A stretch of 64,000 nt of DNA from Marisa cornuarietis (Eukaryota > Mollusca > Gastropoda > Architaenioglossa > Ampullariidae). Position numbers and translations under genes: made by a program. The stretch spans positions 1,867,501 to 1,931,500 of the forward strand of contig SMMW01000534.1 in assembly GCA_004794655.1 (NCBI GenBank). Direction: 5' to 3'. This document shows positions 22,376-36,527 of the stretch, in pieces (the first letter of the stretch is position 1; each line of letters starts with the position of its first letter). The notes below the pieces were generated by a model, which saw nothing but the letters and a program-made list of their open reading frames with translations, made no database searches and was not told the DNA's origin.

Positions 22376-23171
22376 CTAACATTACACTCAGTTCTGGATC
22401 CTCCAAACTGGAGTCTATTGAGCCGTTATCGGTCTCCGTTGGCTTCAGTAACATGTGGTGTAAGAAATCTTAGCTTCTTCATGAATTATACTCTGTCGAT
22501 TTATACTTTGTCGATGAAGTATATTACCAAATATTTTTATTTGTGCAACCTTGAGCTGAGGAGGATTACTCCCATCAGAAAGATTATAAGTGAAGATACC
22601 AGTAAAATACTTGTCACCTGTGTACAGTATTTCTTCATATCGGAGTTATGATCAGTTCTCTGTCCAGTCAATACTGTACTCTGTACAACAACACTGGTCG
22701 TAGAAAACGGCAGCGTGGCGGCTTTATTTTGTTTATTACAGGACAATATACAGTTCATTGTTGTTTAAACATGGAACAGTAAATTAAACATGTTATAATT
22801 GGTGCATATATAACATTAAAACAAGATCTAAAAGGGAATGACAAAAACTTCCTAACAGTACAGTATGTATAAAATGTCGATCAGGCCGGTCCACACTCAT
22901 CCACCAATTTGTTTATCGATGGCGTTGTTGGAACGTGTCTGTACTGTGTGGACTCCGGTAACACACTTAGCAGGTGGTTATGAGGCCACTCTTTTATCCT
23001 CTTCAGAAAGCTCAATATTCTGCTACGCCCATTATTTTCAGAACCCATCGCCGTCCATTGTGTGCTATTTGCATAATTAGTGCATGGCTGCCTGTCTCTC
23101 AGCTCATCAAATACAATATTGCTTGTTGATTGCTTGAACATTATCACTGGAGTACTTCTCGAAACGTTTCT

Positions 23172-23266
23172 AGAATGCTTTCTCTCTCTCTATTACCCCC
23201 CTCTCTCTCTCTCACTCCCCCCCTCTCTCTCTCTTACTCCCCCCTCTCTCTCTCTCTCTCTCTCTT
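23172..23266. repeat. CT-rich low-complexity tract
   Basis: CT runs are separated by short C runs (ACTCCCCCC-like interruptions), repeating with a period of roughly 25-30 bp. Confidence 0.85.
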
Positions 23267-23629
23267 TAGTTCTCATCGTTTCCTCCGTTCTAGCGACGGT
23301 CGTCTTTCATCTGTAGGCTGCTTCAAGTGTAAATCCTTTTCCCACTATGGACCTAAACTTCGAAATTCTTAGCCCTACAATGATAGTCACTCATTCTCTG
23401 GCTAAGCTTTATAATTTAATTCAAAACTGATTTGTTAAGTGCCCCTTGCAAATGTTGCCCAGTCTAATATTGCTTTATTTGAATGAGTACATCCAGCTGT
23501 CATGGCTGGATGGTAGGATGTTCGTGATCTTCTTCGTGTTTTATGAATGGTGGATATGACTGAATGATACTCTTCGCTGATATTCACCCCAAAATGATTA
23601 CATTATACACATCTCGCTGTCTCTCTCAT

Positions 23630-23632
<3 letters not shown>

Positions 23633-23703
<71 letters not shown>
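23633..23703. repeat. (CA)n microsatellite
   Basis: About 35 uninterrupted CA units. Confidence 0.97.
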
Positions 23704-23705
<2 letters not shown>

Positions 23706-24059
23706 GCACAATTCATTCTCATATTGTATCTACTCGCAATGGGCTTGAGAGGACACATTGTAAAGCTGCCAAGAATAAATATGTAAATTATTTTTGTTTT
23801 CACAGTGCCGCCAACCATATGAAGATTCGCATTTTAAGGAGCGAGGTGATCCTTAAACAAAACAAATTTCTTAGCTGTCACAATGTGTTCTGTAATTATT
23901 AATTGAGCAAATCGTAAATCACTAATTTATAATAAAATATTCTGTTCTAATATGTTATAAGATGCTATATTGTGCTGCCATGTCCATTTGACATGTAGTA
24001 AGCATATACATTTCAAATACTTTGATGAAGATACATACCTTGATAAAGAATTTATTAAT

Positions 24060-24450
24060 TTTACTGAGTCAGTCTCTTCATTTTGTTTGTTCTTCCCTCA
24101 TTTCTGTCCCTCGCGTCAGACGGAAACATTTGGCAGAAGATCCTTTTCCTTCTCATGTCTGAAATTCTCTACCTTTTGTCTTATCTTTAAATTATGTCTA
24201 CGTTCGAGGCTTTTTAATCCTGCATCAAAACTCACCTCTTTAGGAAAAATATTCCATTATCAAGAGCATTGTTCCAATCACTCCTCATTTTGTCATCCAT
24301 GCACTTAGTTCATGTTTTTGTCAGGGTGTCATCTGCTTGCTGACCTTGTTGACTACCACTCTGTTCATAGTCTCTTGTGCGCAGCACATCAAGCCCGAGG
24401 GGAAATGCGCTTTAAAATTACAATATTAGTGTCATTATTATTCTTAAGCA
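24060..24450 (+). mobile_element. Decayed 3' end of a CR1/Jockey-type LINE
   Basis: The plus-strand frame at 24.1-24.3 kb shows TETFGRRSFSFS, then a leucine/serine region and KLTSLGKIF. This matches the reverse-transcriptase C-terminal pattern G.RSFS..AP..WN.LP...R...S...FK..LKTHLF seen in CR1/Jockey-like elements, with key tryptophan and proline codons mutated. It is followed by GGGGAAATGCGCTTTAAAAT and an ATT-rich tail. The same 3' end recurs at about 36.19-36.33 kb, before the 38.5 kb receptor's duplicated block, so it was inserted before that duplication. Confidence 0.6.
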
Positions 24451-27435
24451 CCTATCAGTTCATACACAGACTCTGTACACCTGAACACTGAACATGTTTT
24501 CCTTCCTAAACTCAACTTAAACAGAAGGTTAACTTATAAAACGAAAAAACATGGATCAATGGTGAAAGTTTTATCATAAAGATTTTTTTGTCCCTGCTTA
24601 AAACAGTCATTTGCTAATGACACATTTTAAAAAAAAATCGCTTATCGCTGTTATGCCGGTCTAATTTTGGACAATATTTTGTATTGTTTATCATATACGA
24701 AATATTAGGTAGAAAAGTTGCATACAGGATGTGTTCTTTAAATTTACCAATTGCTTACAAAAGTTCAGACAGAGCTTTTCTTGGAAATTCAACAAAAACA
24801 TTTTTGAAGATGTTTCTCACGCCATTATCTCAGAAACACAAAAGCTTCATGGGGCATAATCTTAACTTGTAAGAAGAACCACAACTAGCGCGAAGATGAG
24901 ACTTGAACCGGGAGGATCGCGAGTAATAAATAAAGAAATGGATAGAACTGTGAAAATAAACAAAATAATGAGCGATTAACTCCAGCACCCGGAAGATGTT
25001 AGACTGACTTCCATAAGAAGAGAAGTCAGGATAAAAAATTCTAACTAAGGTGATGACGACCCATGGCACTTTGCTGATGATAAAGACGCACGAGACGATC
25101 ACAAGCATCTTGGTCAGCGCCACCTGCTGGCCTTGTGCGTCACTACCGGTAGAACTGGTTTTCTCCCGCCACGACATGGCGGCTCTCAGTGTGACCACCG
25201 TGGTGGCCGTTGATCCAGATACAAGGAAAAAGATTAGGAGGGGAAAGACAATCAACATTAAGGTGTCCTCTCCTTTGTCGTAAAGAAGGAGAACCTCGCT
25301 CTTCTGCCAGGCAGCTGACGGGGCCACTGTCCACCTTGTCCCACCAGTGGTGTTATCGTAAACAGGAAACACGTACCTTTTAACAGGTGTAGTGACGAAC
25401 GCCAGCTGCATGCCGATGACAATGGTGGCCAAGAGGATCCCCATGGTTCTAGTGCTCATGAGGGTGTTAGCTCGCAGGGGAAACACGACACACATACAGC
25501 GTTCTACAGCAATCAAGACACTAATACAGGTTGACGCCTCTCGCAAACCGTAATTAACACCCATGGCATAATAATAAGTTTTTATATACACTTCCTCCCC
25601 TGCTATCGGTTCCAGTATTCTTATCCAGTAAGCGAAAGTGAACGACATAGAGTAAGCGAGGTATGTCATGTCTACTAGAGCCAGGATAAAGAGACAGAGG
25701 TTCATGCGATCTTTCACACCCTGGAGTCTAAAAACCAGACAGTTGACAATGTTTGTTGACACCCCCAGAGCAACTACTAAAGGTTTCATCACAACATTAT
25801 AATAAAATACCGTCTTTAAATATGCATCATAAGAAAGTATATTGTCGGGGTTGTTCCAGGGTAGTACGTCAGTCTGACTTTTAAAATGATCGTGGCTAGT
25901 ATTGAGAGAGAGATTCATGACCACTACGATTGTTTATATTTGTCTGCGTGTATCACCGACAATCCGTTTACGGTTACTTCTGAATACCAAAGTCACAGTC
26001 CGTACCTTTATAACGAGGTTTCCCTGCTACGAACTTGACCTTTGATGAACTATGTTGTATATCTTCTAGTGTGACATTTGCTGTTCTGCTCGGTCAGATT
26101 TAAACCTGCGTATACAGCTTTTTGAAGACTTGTCTCTTCAATTACAAAGAGTAAAGACGAAGCATCTGAGGCAAACGAGGGATGATCGGAAGTTGTCGAT
26201 TGTGCCAAGTAACACCTGGAACAGTCAAGATTGGTCATGCTTTATGGTTATACTGATTCTGCAACCTTTCATGGTCACAGTTCCGAAGTTTTGTCATGTT
26301 TATGACAACCGAAATATTGTAGAGACTGTGGTAACCGAAGTATTGTTGCGATTGTGGTAGGATCGAGGGGGAGGTGCTTGACTACAATCTTTTAATTTTG
26401 GAAACGTGATCCTTGGTTAATATTTCACTTGTTTTCAAAACTGATTACTTCCGGATTTGACAATACCTCGAAATTAAAAAAACAAAGAAGAAACAGATGA
26501 TGAACAGAAAGATGGAGATCAAAGCTTGGTAGGAACGAAGTTTGTTTGTAAATTAAAACTGTTGAATAAACTGACTGAGGGCGCTAGACAAGACTGACCT
26601 GAAGAGGAATGTTCCTACGATGTCTTCAGTCCTGCACAAGGCAAAAACTTTAACACAATTCAGATTTCTTGTACTTTTATACTAACGTTCATCACACTTA
26701 GGACTATTTATTTTTTTAATTAAAATAACTCCACTGGCGTTCATAATGACGTGCAAATGGACGACTATCACTTTTTAAATTGAAAACAAAAGTCACAATT
26801 AATGAGAACTCTTTCTTAAATTTAAAAATCTCTATAAATTAACATTCTTTCCTTCTAAGTTAAATTTTTGTATTGTTGACATGGAGGTAGGTATAATTAC
26901 ATTGATCGGCGTTCTCCAATATTTTCAAACCTTTTATTGTATCTCCTTCAGCTTTGCTTGAAACATGAAACCAAGAGCAGATTAAACACTATTACAGTAT
27001 TTACCGTCGGTTCGTCTTAGGGTAATTTCTAGCAAACTATCTGTTTCAGAAATAGCACAAGTTTGCAAAGAGCAGTTTTTATATCTTGGCAAACGAGCAA
27101 GTTTCTTTATTTTTCGTGGGGGAGGGGTCTTTTCTAATATTTGCTTTATTCTGTTTAAGATGAATCAAAATAGTGACTGCACCTTTTATTGAGCGCTGAC
27201 GCAAAACACCAGATAACTAAAGGTATTATATTGTCAATATGAACCATCTCAAGACCAGTGATATTCTACTGCCAGTACGAACCGTCTCAGAGCCAGTGAT
27301 GCCGAAGGAATGTCATTCAGTTTTACAATTGCTTTTTTATTTTTTGCTCGCAGATGCCCGACAACTTTTTCCTTTTTGAATGAACTCACGACACTGAAAC
27401 CGTTATCTACTGTCATGCCAGTATTATCCACCTCA
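24325..27435. repeat. Segmental duplication, left copy (holds GPCR F)
   Basis: This block aligns by eye with about 36.19-45.64 kb: the LINE 3' end, a stretch containing GAACATGTTTTCCTTCCT and GCTAATGACACATTT, the receptor gene, then upstream sequence through AACTCCACTGGCGTTCATAA to TTTTTTGCTCGCAGA. The right copy is longer because of two insertions (36.53-38.28 kb and the 3.2 kb LINE). The left copy also lacks about 650 bp present at 43.33-44.03 kb. Divergence looks like roughly a fifth in non-coding parts but much less in the middle of the receptor gene. Confidence 0.85.
24830..25918 (-). CDS. Rhodopsin-type GPCR, gastropod chemosensory-receptor-like (copy F)
   Basis: Intact intronless receptor of 362 residues from the ATG at 25918 (MNLSLNTS, with two glycosylation sequons), the first ATG in frame. 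Layout: VLPWNNP at about residues 18-24, TM1 about 39-63, TM2 about 73-98 with Asp in LALVDM, TM3 ending ERCMCVVFP at about 139-147, TM4 about 159-177, a Cys-free second extracellular loop with YDNTTGG, TM5 about 217-245, a Ser/Thr-rich third intracellular loop, TM6 with SKVPW, and TM7 with HFFIYYS. The Asn of the NPxxY position is His here, unlike copies B, C and G, which is unusual because that position tunes activation. Its twin is the 38.4 kb gene. It may still be functional; the ligand is unknown. Confidence 0.9.
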   Translation of the reverse strand: MNLSLNTSHDHFKSQTDVLPWNNPDNILSYDAYLKTVFYYNVVMKPLVVALGVSTNIVNCLVFRLQGVKDRMNLCLFILALVDMTYLAYSMSFTFAYWIRILEPIAGEEVYIKTYYYAMGVNYGLREASTCISVLIAVERCMCVVFPLRANTLMSTRTMGILLATIVIGMQLAFVTTPVKRYVFPVYDNTTGGTRWTVAPSAAWQKSEVLLLYDKGEDTLMLIVFPLLIFFLVSGSTATTVVTLRAAMSWREKTSSTGSDAQGQQVALTKMLVIVSCVFIISKVPWVVITLVRIFYPDFSSYGSQSNIFRVLELIAHYFVYFHSSIHFFIYYSRSSRFKSHLRASCGSSYKLRLCPMKLLCF

Positions 27436-27668
27436 CTCAGGTTTTCGTTATTGTGCTCTGGTTTGAATGATTAGACGCCTCTCTGCACGAACTCTCAAAT
27501 CAAAGATGCCGGCGTTTTGACGACGCACAGCTCAGGACCGAAGACGTTAACTCAGCTCTTGTGGCACACAGTTCAAGGACCTCATTCAACAACACAGCAT
27601 GGCGGCTTACTTCAAACGCATTAGACCTGTGTTTTAGATGAAATTGTAAGTAAATGATTGTTTTGCCA
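27436..27668. other. Short intergenic interval
   Basis: Sequence between the end of the duplicated block and a LINE insertion; nothing recognised. Its last nine bases (27660-27668, GTTTTGCCA) are the LINE's left target-site duplication. Confidence 0.5.
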
Positions 27669-28025
27669 TCAACAGATGTCTGCGCCACATTTTCAACATC
27701 AGATGGCCCGAGAAGATCTCCAATGCATACCTAGGGGAGAGAGCCAACCAAAAACCTGCCAGCCAAGACATCAAGAAGCAAAAGTGGAGCTGGATCGGTC
27801 ACACCCTGCGAAAATCTAACACGACAAGCTCTGGACTGGAACCCACAGGGGAGGCGCAGGGTTGGGAGACTCAGACACACGTGGAGAAGATCAGTCTACG
27901 GCGAGGCGGAGGCAGCTGGAATGACATGGACCCGACTGGGGAGGGAGACCCAGAACCGGGTCCGCTGGCTGGTGTAGTTGCGGCCCTATGCTCCAGCGGA
28001 TGCTAAAAGGGCTAAGAAGAAGATA
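27669..28025 (+). mobile_element. 5'-truncated LINE, 3' terminal 357 bp
   Basis: A perfect 9-bp direct repeat, GTTTTGCCA, flanks the piece (27660-27668 and 28026-28034), which marks a target-primed insertion. The sequence encodes the C-terminal tail of a LINE polyprotein: [20 protein letters not shown], then [16 protein letters not shown], then, in a shifted frame, a GRRRVGRPRHTWRR-like arginine-rich segment and ALCSSGC before the stop. It ends in GCTAAGAAGAAGAT. At least one frameshift separates the two halves, so the copy is dead. It belongs to a group related to, but different from, the 40 kb LINE. Confidence 0.88.
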
Positions 28026-30050
<2,025 letters not shown>

Positions 30051-30816
30051 TCATTATGTTAAACGTGCCCGACCAACAAGCCAAAGAAAAAAAAGGAAAC
30101 CCCGAAAATGCAACAAACAAACAGACCAATAAAGAAAACCCGCACAAGCCCAGCGCCGCATAGGGACACAACTACACGCTTGAGTGGGCCCAAGACAAAA
30201 CAACCCTCTGACATCACGATGCCACACCTGCCCTTCTCCCCGACCCCCAGCCGCCAAACACTGCCCGGGGCCAACACGCCGCAGCAGAACCACCTAATTA
30301 TGTCAACTAGAGAGGCCTGACAAGGGCTGAGCATGGACAGGTAACTATAAAGGGAGATGTAAGAGAAAGGGGCACTCGGTCTGAGTCCTTGATAGCACAA
30401 GTGTCCCCAGTCTTGCGTTGACCCAGGCGCTGCTCCTCTTCAGGTACAGTCCGCTCCACTTCGGAATCTTCCGGCAAGAGGTCTGAAACAGGGCAACCCA
30501 CTTACAGAGACTCAGTCAGATGCAAGCCTGACAGACTTCAGCCAGCAGTGGTAGCGCCACGCGTTACCAAATTGTAACCCACAGAGGTCACCAATCCGAG
30601 GAGAAAATCCAACGATCATATCAAGTGATCAGGAAAGCGACGATCAAACCAATCCGTCGATAAAACAGAAACGTCGATAGAACAGAAAAAAAAAAAAACA
30701 GCGGTTCGTGATGCGTGTTCTTCTGTTGCTCACACAAGTCACATATGAAGGAGTACCGGCTGTCAGGAAATCCGTCCGACTTCACACAGGCCACAGACCC
30801 ACACTACTGTAGTAGC
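30051..30816. other. GC-richer island left of the rRNA fragment
   Basis: The base composition rises abruptly at about 30.06 kb compared with flanking DNA. Both strands show 60-110 residue frames that are Pro/Thr/Lys-rich on plus and Cys/Gly-rich on minus. A minus-strand frame at 30307-30501 with VERTVPEEEQRLGQRKTG looks protein-like, but no family is recognised. It may belong to an inserted element that also carries the 28S fragment. Confidence 0.35.
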
Positions 30817-30935
30817 ATTAAATACTTGCAAGAGTCCGATAGCGGACAAGTACCGTGAGGGAAAGTTGAAAAGAACTTTGAAGAGAGAGTTCAACAGTAC
30901 GTGAAACCGCCTAGAGGTAAACGGGTGGATCCGCT
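30817..30935 (+). pseudogene. 28S rRNA fragment (D1/D2-flanking core)
   Basis: This stretch contains the highly conserved large-subunit core just upstream of expansion segment D2: TCCGATAGCGGACAAGTACC, GTGAGGGAAAGTTGAAAAGA, TTTGAAGAGAGAGTTCAACA and AGAGGTAAACGGGTGGATCC. It keeps a near-perfect match for about 119 bp and then stops matching right after the GGATCCGC. Sequence on either side is not recognisable large-subunit rRNA, so this is an isolated copy and not a functional rRNA gene. Confidence 0.88.
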
Positions 30936-31340
30936 AAATAATTATAGACACCCCGGTTTTCTCCAGCACTCAGAAGCCCCTTCCCCCCTCCCCAAGCACT
31001 CTTACAGACTGACGCGCGGACGTCTCTAGCGTCGCACAAAGAACAAAGACTCGTTGCCGCTCTCCGCCTTTCTCCGGCTATAGATACATGTGCGAAAAAT
31101 CTCCAGAAGTTTCCGCGGTCTAAAGGGTTCAGCGTCCGCGTGATTCTCTACGTTTGATATACTGTCGTGGTAATAGCCTCAGCCCTAATCTTCCGAAAAG
31201 GAGATATAAAAACGGAAAGAATAGGGCCACCCCACAGACTTAGACCGCGCATTCAGAACAAAGACGTATATAGCCACCATCGCAAATCGCTACTGGCTTC
31301 CGGTACAGGCAAAAAGCATCGACTTCCTAATTTCTTAATG
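30936..31340. other. Right part of the GC-richer island
   Basis: Continues GC-richer than the neighbourhood to about 31.3 kb and contains a strong stem-loop (listed separately). At about 31.29-31.33 kb CTACTGGCTTCCGGTACAGG reads YWLPVQ in frame, resembling the LHWLPVQARI motif of CR1/Jockey-like reverse transcriptases, so a small LINE scrap may form the right edge. Confidence 0.35.
31182..31227. other. Stem-loop of about 13 base pairs
   Basis: GCCCTAATCTTCCG (31182-31195) pairs with CGGAAAGAATAGGGC (31213-31227) with one mismatch and one bulge, leaving a purine-rich loop of 17 nt. It lies in the island that carries the 28S fragment. Its role is unknown; it could be a structured element of an inserted RNA-derived sequence. 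Confidence 0.5.
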
Positions 31341-33550
31341 ATGTAAACACAGATGTACCGAAGGGTTTTCTTTATTCCTACGTGCCGTATTAGTACAACA
31401 TCGACTTTTAAAAGTAGTCTATTTGTTAATGTGAAGAAATATTGTGTTAAAGAAGGTTCTACTTCTGTAAAAAAAAAAAAAAAAAGTTAAGTTACAATAA
31501 TGTCTTCAAAACAGTATACAGTTCACTGGAACCACAAACTTAAATGTGAACTTTTGCAAAGCATAGGTACCATATTAAGCTTTGAAACGATTTTGAATAT
31601 GATTGAGTTGGGATAAGAAAAAGTATATTTGTTTAGCATAAATATAGACTTTGGTTCCCCCCTCCCCAACATCACACACATACACATTTATTATCTAATA
31701 AGAATTGTTTTAAATAAATAAATATAAAAAGTTACTTTTTACTTTAAGTCTTGGAATGGTAACTGACATTATTATTATTTTTTTACTTTTATCAAGTGTT
31801 ACAAAATATAATAAATGTATGCAATCTCTATTATTCCCAGGAAAGTTCCAAAATGTCTACACCTGCTAACTCCAAAACACTGTTCACAACAAAGCACGAT
31901 ATGATTACTCATATTTGTATTTCTGTAAACAATATTGAAATAAATTTAGTATAAGGCTTGCTATTAAGTTGCAGGTATTATAGAAAACAACCTGGCACAG
32001 CTTTATCAACGAGGCTGAAGGCATTGTAATAATGAAAATAGGACTTAATAGGACTGGGTAGATTAAAGGCATCTGATGTACTGAGTAATAAAACCATTAC
32101 CAAAATGCAAAATGTAAACATTATAGGGAAGTGCAAGCACAGTTCTTACAAATATTTAAAATTTCTAAGAATTTTCTTATATATTAATTAAAGCTTATAC
32201 CCACATTGACTTTTTAAATCTTATTTAATATGCATGCAAATAATCAGTCAGAGATGGTATAAGCTTTAAAAAATATTTTAAAGGCATGTTCATCACATTG
32301 GTTCTAATAAGTGCTTCCAAAATACTGATTTCAAACCTAAAACTTCTTCGTCGTTGAAGAGCGAAAAGAAATGTAAATGGAGGTAATGAAATTTAACAAA
32401 GCCACAGAAATGTAGGAAAAAAATCAAAGGCCAATTTTTGTGTCGTTATCTTTAGCTTTATTATCTATTTCATTCACACCACAGGGAAAATTGATGAAAC
32501 ATTATGAATGTTTTATTCACAAAGAAGCTGCTTTTTGATAAAACTTAATTATTGCTACCATATACTCAGAACAATAAATACAGTTAGATAACAGCCCTTG
32601 CTGGTGATAAAATATGCCTTAATAAAATAATAAAATTTAATAAAATTTGTCTTATGCTTTCTTCCACAAGGCTGATATTAATACACTAGCATCATAAGAA
32701 GAAAAACGTGATAGCAGCAACTGTGCTTATACCTCAGGATATATGCAATTAACTAAAATAAATATAAACCAATGATACCTTCAAATGACCTGCAACACCT
32801 ACTGTCATTATCACAATAATCTCTGTAACAGATGATTCATTATCAAGCAATCCAGCTCCAAGATTAACAAATTTAACCATCTTACGATTTGAGGATCGCA
32901 GCCCAAGTGTTTTCTAATTGTCATGCCATCAACTATAAGAATACAGTAAGAGTAAATGGTAGGTTCTGGGCCTTTTATTCAAACATTTTAAAAACCTGCT
33001 GTGATATCCCAGGCTTTGAAGTAATACAGCTGAGCCATCTGAAAATTTAAAAATAATTATATAAAATAAAGGAACAATTGAGACTTGTTTTCTTATCTTT
33101 CTTTATGCTGTTAAAACGGATTTTATTATACATAACATTTTAACCACAAAACCCTCTGTGATGGAGCTGAATGTAAAATTATCAGCAAACCTTTGAATGT
33201 GAAAAAGATCACTTCGATCAAATACACTTTTAAGTGGTCAATATTCTTAAAATTCGTTAATTTAGTGTACACTAACTCATTAAACTTCTGCTATGAAAAT
33301 CCTTCAATGCTTTATAGTTTGGCTTTCACCTGAAATGTTTTCATCATATGTTAACACTATATCATTCTATTAACACTGCATCATAAGTAATGTAAATTAA
33401 TTATGCATTCCTTTTATAAAATTTTAATCAATATTATTTCTTCTTGAAAAAATGTTTAAATGTAACTTGCATGTAATATGAAGTGCTTCGCACTGATCGA
33501 CACACAAGGATGTTTTAACAGTGTTTACATTATAATGAGACCTGTAAGGT

Positions 33551-33558
33551 TGACGTCA
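33551..33558. promoter_or_regulatory. Perfect CRE palindrome TGACGTCA
   Basis: TGACGTCA sits in a short patch (about 33.48-33.64 kb) that is richer in GC and CpG than its surroundings. It is a consensus CREB/ATF site. No downstream gene could be identified on either strand, so a promoter or enhancer role is only suggested. Confidence 0.35.
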
Positions 33559-34702
33559 TCACCTGCGAGTGACTTCCCTTAGTTGGGGTAAACAAAGCCG
33601 CCTACGAAGCCGCCAGCTTCGTGAGATTCGAAAACTATAAGACCAAGACATTACTGAGCTAGTGTTAAAAAATCTGAATTCGCCATATGCTAAATATGGA
33701 TATAAATTAGTAAGTCATTCGCATTTTTTTCATTGTTAAGTCATGTGTGCTAGTTCTGTTACTTATCCAAGTGCAAAACTATGTCAGTTATGTTTACAAC
33801 AGGTGACAGATGAGTGGCCTATACCGAAATCACTGAATCAATTCTTTAACAATGCCTTTGCACCATGGGTCCTCATTAAGCTCATATTCATATGTCTAAC
33901 TCTGTTGTATATAAAGATGATAATATTTTATACTATGATATAAATATCTTACTTAAAAGATGTATATTATCCATCCTGTTTTGTGGAAAAATATGTAGTA
34001 AAAATCGGATGAACTGAAGTTTAGATGTAAGGTAAGGTCTATAACTTTGTGTGTTCTTGTTTTGTATTTTTAACAAACATTGATAATCAATATAAATTTA
34101 ATATAGCATTATTAATAGTTCATCACAGTTTAGATTGTCATATATAAGCATACAAATCAAGATATATATATATATATACAGGGAGACACAAAAATAGAAC
34201 CCTGACTTTTAACCTACTGTAATTAAAACTGACCCATGGATTTCAGAAGTTTTTAAGTGGTGGATGAACATTCAATTAGAATATTCTAATCTTAAAATTA
34301 ATTGTAAAAAATGATATGATATAAGACAGGAGTACAAATTTTCTCTAAAAATAACTGATGATTTTAATAGTCCTCCTAAAGCTTAACTTAAAGAAGAAAA
34401 ATTCATAAGCCTTATCAAAACCAAAAACAAAATGGTTAGTTTATCCTAACTGCAGGATTCAAACAGATGGGAACTAAGTTCCAGGCTTCTTTCCAAACAT
34501 CTTTTAACATTTCCTAGACATCTACTTTTACAATAGACCATAAAAACAGTACATTGATGATATATGATTTGAACAAGAGATCTGTAGCATCAGAGATGCT
34601 GCTCTTTCTGTCAAACAATACAAGTGACAATTGAAAAAAAACTAACAAACATCTCTATGTGTAAATGAATATCTTGATGAAGATCTATGTGTTTCTATCA
34701 AC

Positions 34703-34704
<2 letters not shown>

Positions 34705-34742
<38 letters not shown>
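34705..34742. repeat. (GT)n microsatellite
   Basis: About 19 GT units, with a second shorter GT run 40 bp further on. Confidence 0.95.
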
Positions 34743-34743
<1 letters not shown>

Positions 34744-36527
34744 GCACTGAGTGTTGTGTGTAGTTTGTTTTGCGATGTGTGTGTGTGTGCATACGCAAAA
34801 GTAAGAGACAAATAAGCAGCATAAAAGTGCTAAGTAAAAAACAAGCTACAATATCTTTTCAGAAGTAACCATAAATTAAAATTTAGCTTGATAGTTTGCA
34901 GATAAGCATTGAACCCGTGCACTGCAAACTGTCCAAGTTTATGACCTTTTTAGACTTAACAAAACTCTCCTTGAATCTTGTGTTAGTTATCTCTATGCCT
35001 TGATTCATTTTCAAAAGTCACCAAAGTGTTTTATTTAACAATAGTGATTTAACATCCTTAAAATAATTCGTACCCAAACAGACAAAAAGAAACTAAGCTT
35101 ATGACTTTAAGGAAAAATGTAGGTTTTTGTAACTTTAGAGAAGTAGTGTGAATGAAAGGACCACCTATCAAAATTAATTAAACTGATATGTTAGTATTTT
35201 ATATTACCAGTTTTTACGAGATCTTGCAGTCAGAAAAATGACTAAATTTGGGGTACTGCATGATGAAGTCTGTAATTAGTTCTTTTTTCTATTTTGTTTT
35301 TCTATTTCCTTTCTATGAAATATTTTATGCTTGTTTTGAACAAACTGTACAAAATGAACAGCCTTTCCATGAAATAAAATATTCATAGAATAAGTATTTT
35401 TTCGACTGTCATTGCTATTAAATAACAGGCACATACAGCTGGTGTGGCCAATATTTTGACTAACCTACATAAAAGTCTTGAAGGCAATGAGACGATATTC
35501 TTTGAGTTGGCGCCACTATCAGTAACTATATAAGCGAATTACAACTGTGACAGTATAGGGACTTTTAGTAAGTTGTGTTGATTTATTAGTCAGCTCAAAA
35601 AAACACACACACAAATGTATGTAGATTATTCCACATAATATGACCATGTATTTTTCACAGAAACAAATCGTGTGAAAACAGCTTTTAAATGCTTAAAAAT
35701 GCGATGCTGTCTCACTGACAGCACACAGCCGCTTAGTCTTGATCGTGTTTGTTTACCTCAAGTAAGGGCAAGGAACTCTCGCTCACATCAAACCTTACAG
35801 GCCTAATTTACAAAGTATGCAAAAAACATCAAAATGCCTACTTACACAGAAAAAGACTTGTTGAATCTTTTGTCTGTCGGTAATTGGTGCAGCCATCTGC
35901 ACTGCACGAGCTCACAATTTCTACAAATGATAAGAAATGTTCGGGTACTTGTCATGGGAACACATATACGCTCCGCGCTTTCTGCCTGTGGTGTCAGCTC
36001 CCGATGCGTTGCCGCCGAACTCGAGACATTCAGTCTAGAAATCATGGAAGTCTGTGGGCCACCCCACAACTATAAGGCCCGTCTACCTTCCGTAGGGACT
36101 GAGCTGGGTCAGGAAAAGCCGAGAGGCCCTCTTCCCCCCCCCTCCCTCGTACCCTGACCTGTGTTGAGCCAGTAAACGACACCCGACATCATCTGCTTGT
36201 TGATGGGAATGCTTCTTGTCTGCTTCTTCGTTGGTAGTCTCTTGTGTGCAACACATCAAACCCGCATCCACACGGGGAAATGCGCTTTAAAATTATATTA
36301 TTGTTGTTATTATTGCTATTAAGCACCTATATCAGTTCACACAGACTCTGCACACAGGTCACTCTAGACACTGAACATGTTTTCCTTCCTAGTCTCAACT
36401 TTATCAAAGGATTGACTTATAACAACGAAAAAAACCTAGATCAATGCTGAAAGGTTTGTCGCTAGACAGTTATTTGCTAATGACACATTTAAAGAAACCG
36501 CTTATCATTGTTTTGCCGGTCTAGGCC

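Larger units (their letters stand above)
22141..24059. other. Microsatellite-rich intergenic DNA
   Basis: No gene found. It holds a CA tract (22322-22372), a CT-rich tract (about 23172-23266) and a second CA tract (23633-23703). Apparent long frames across these are repeat artefacts. Confidence 0.55.
31341..36184. other. AT-rich intergenic region
   Basis: No coding gene recognised over almost 5 kb. Features are a full CRE palindrome near 33.55 kb in a locally GC-richer patch, a GT microsatellite near 34.7 kb, and a less AT-rich patch at 35.7-36.15 kb with overlapping chance frames. The long AT-rich stretch could be the body or untranslated region of an unrecognised non-coding transcript. Confidence 0.45.

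Noticed and set aside
35834..36157. 107-residue plus-strand frame before the right duplication
   Set aside because: Overlaps equally long frames on other strands and shows no domain, splice site or homology I recognise.
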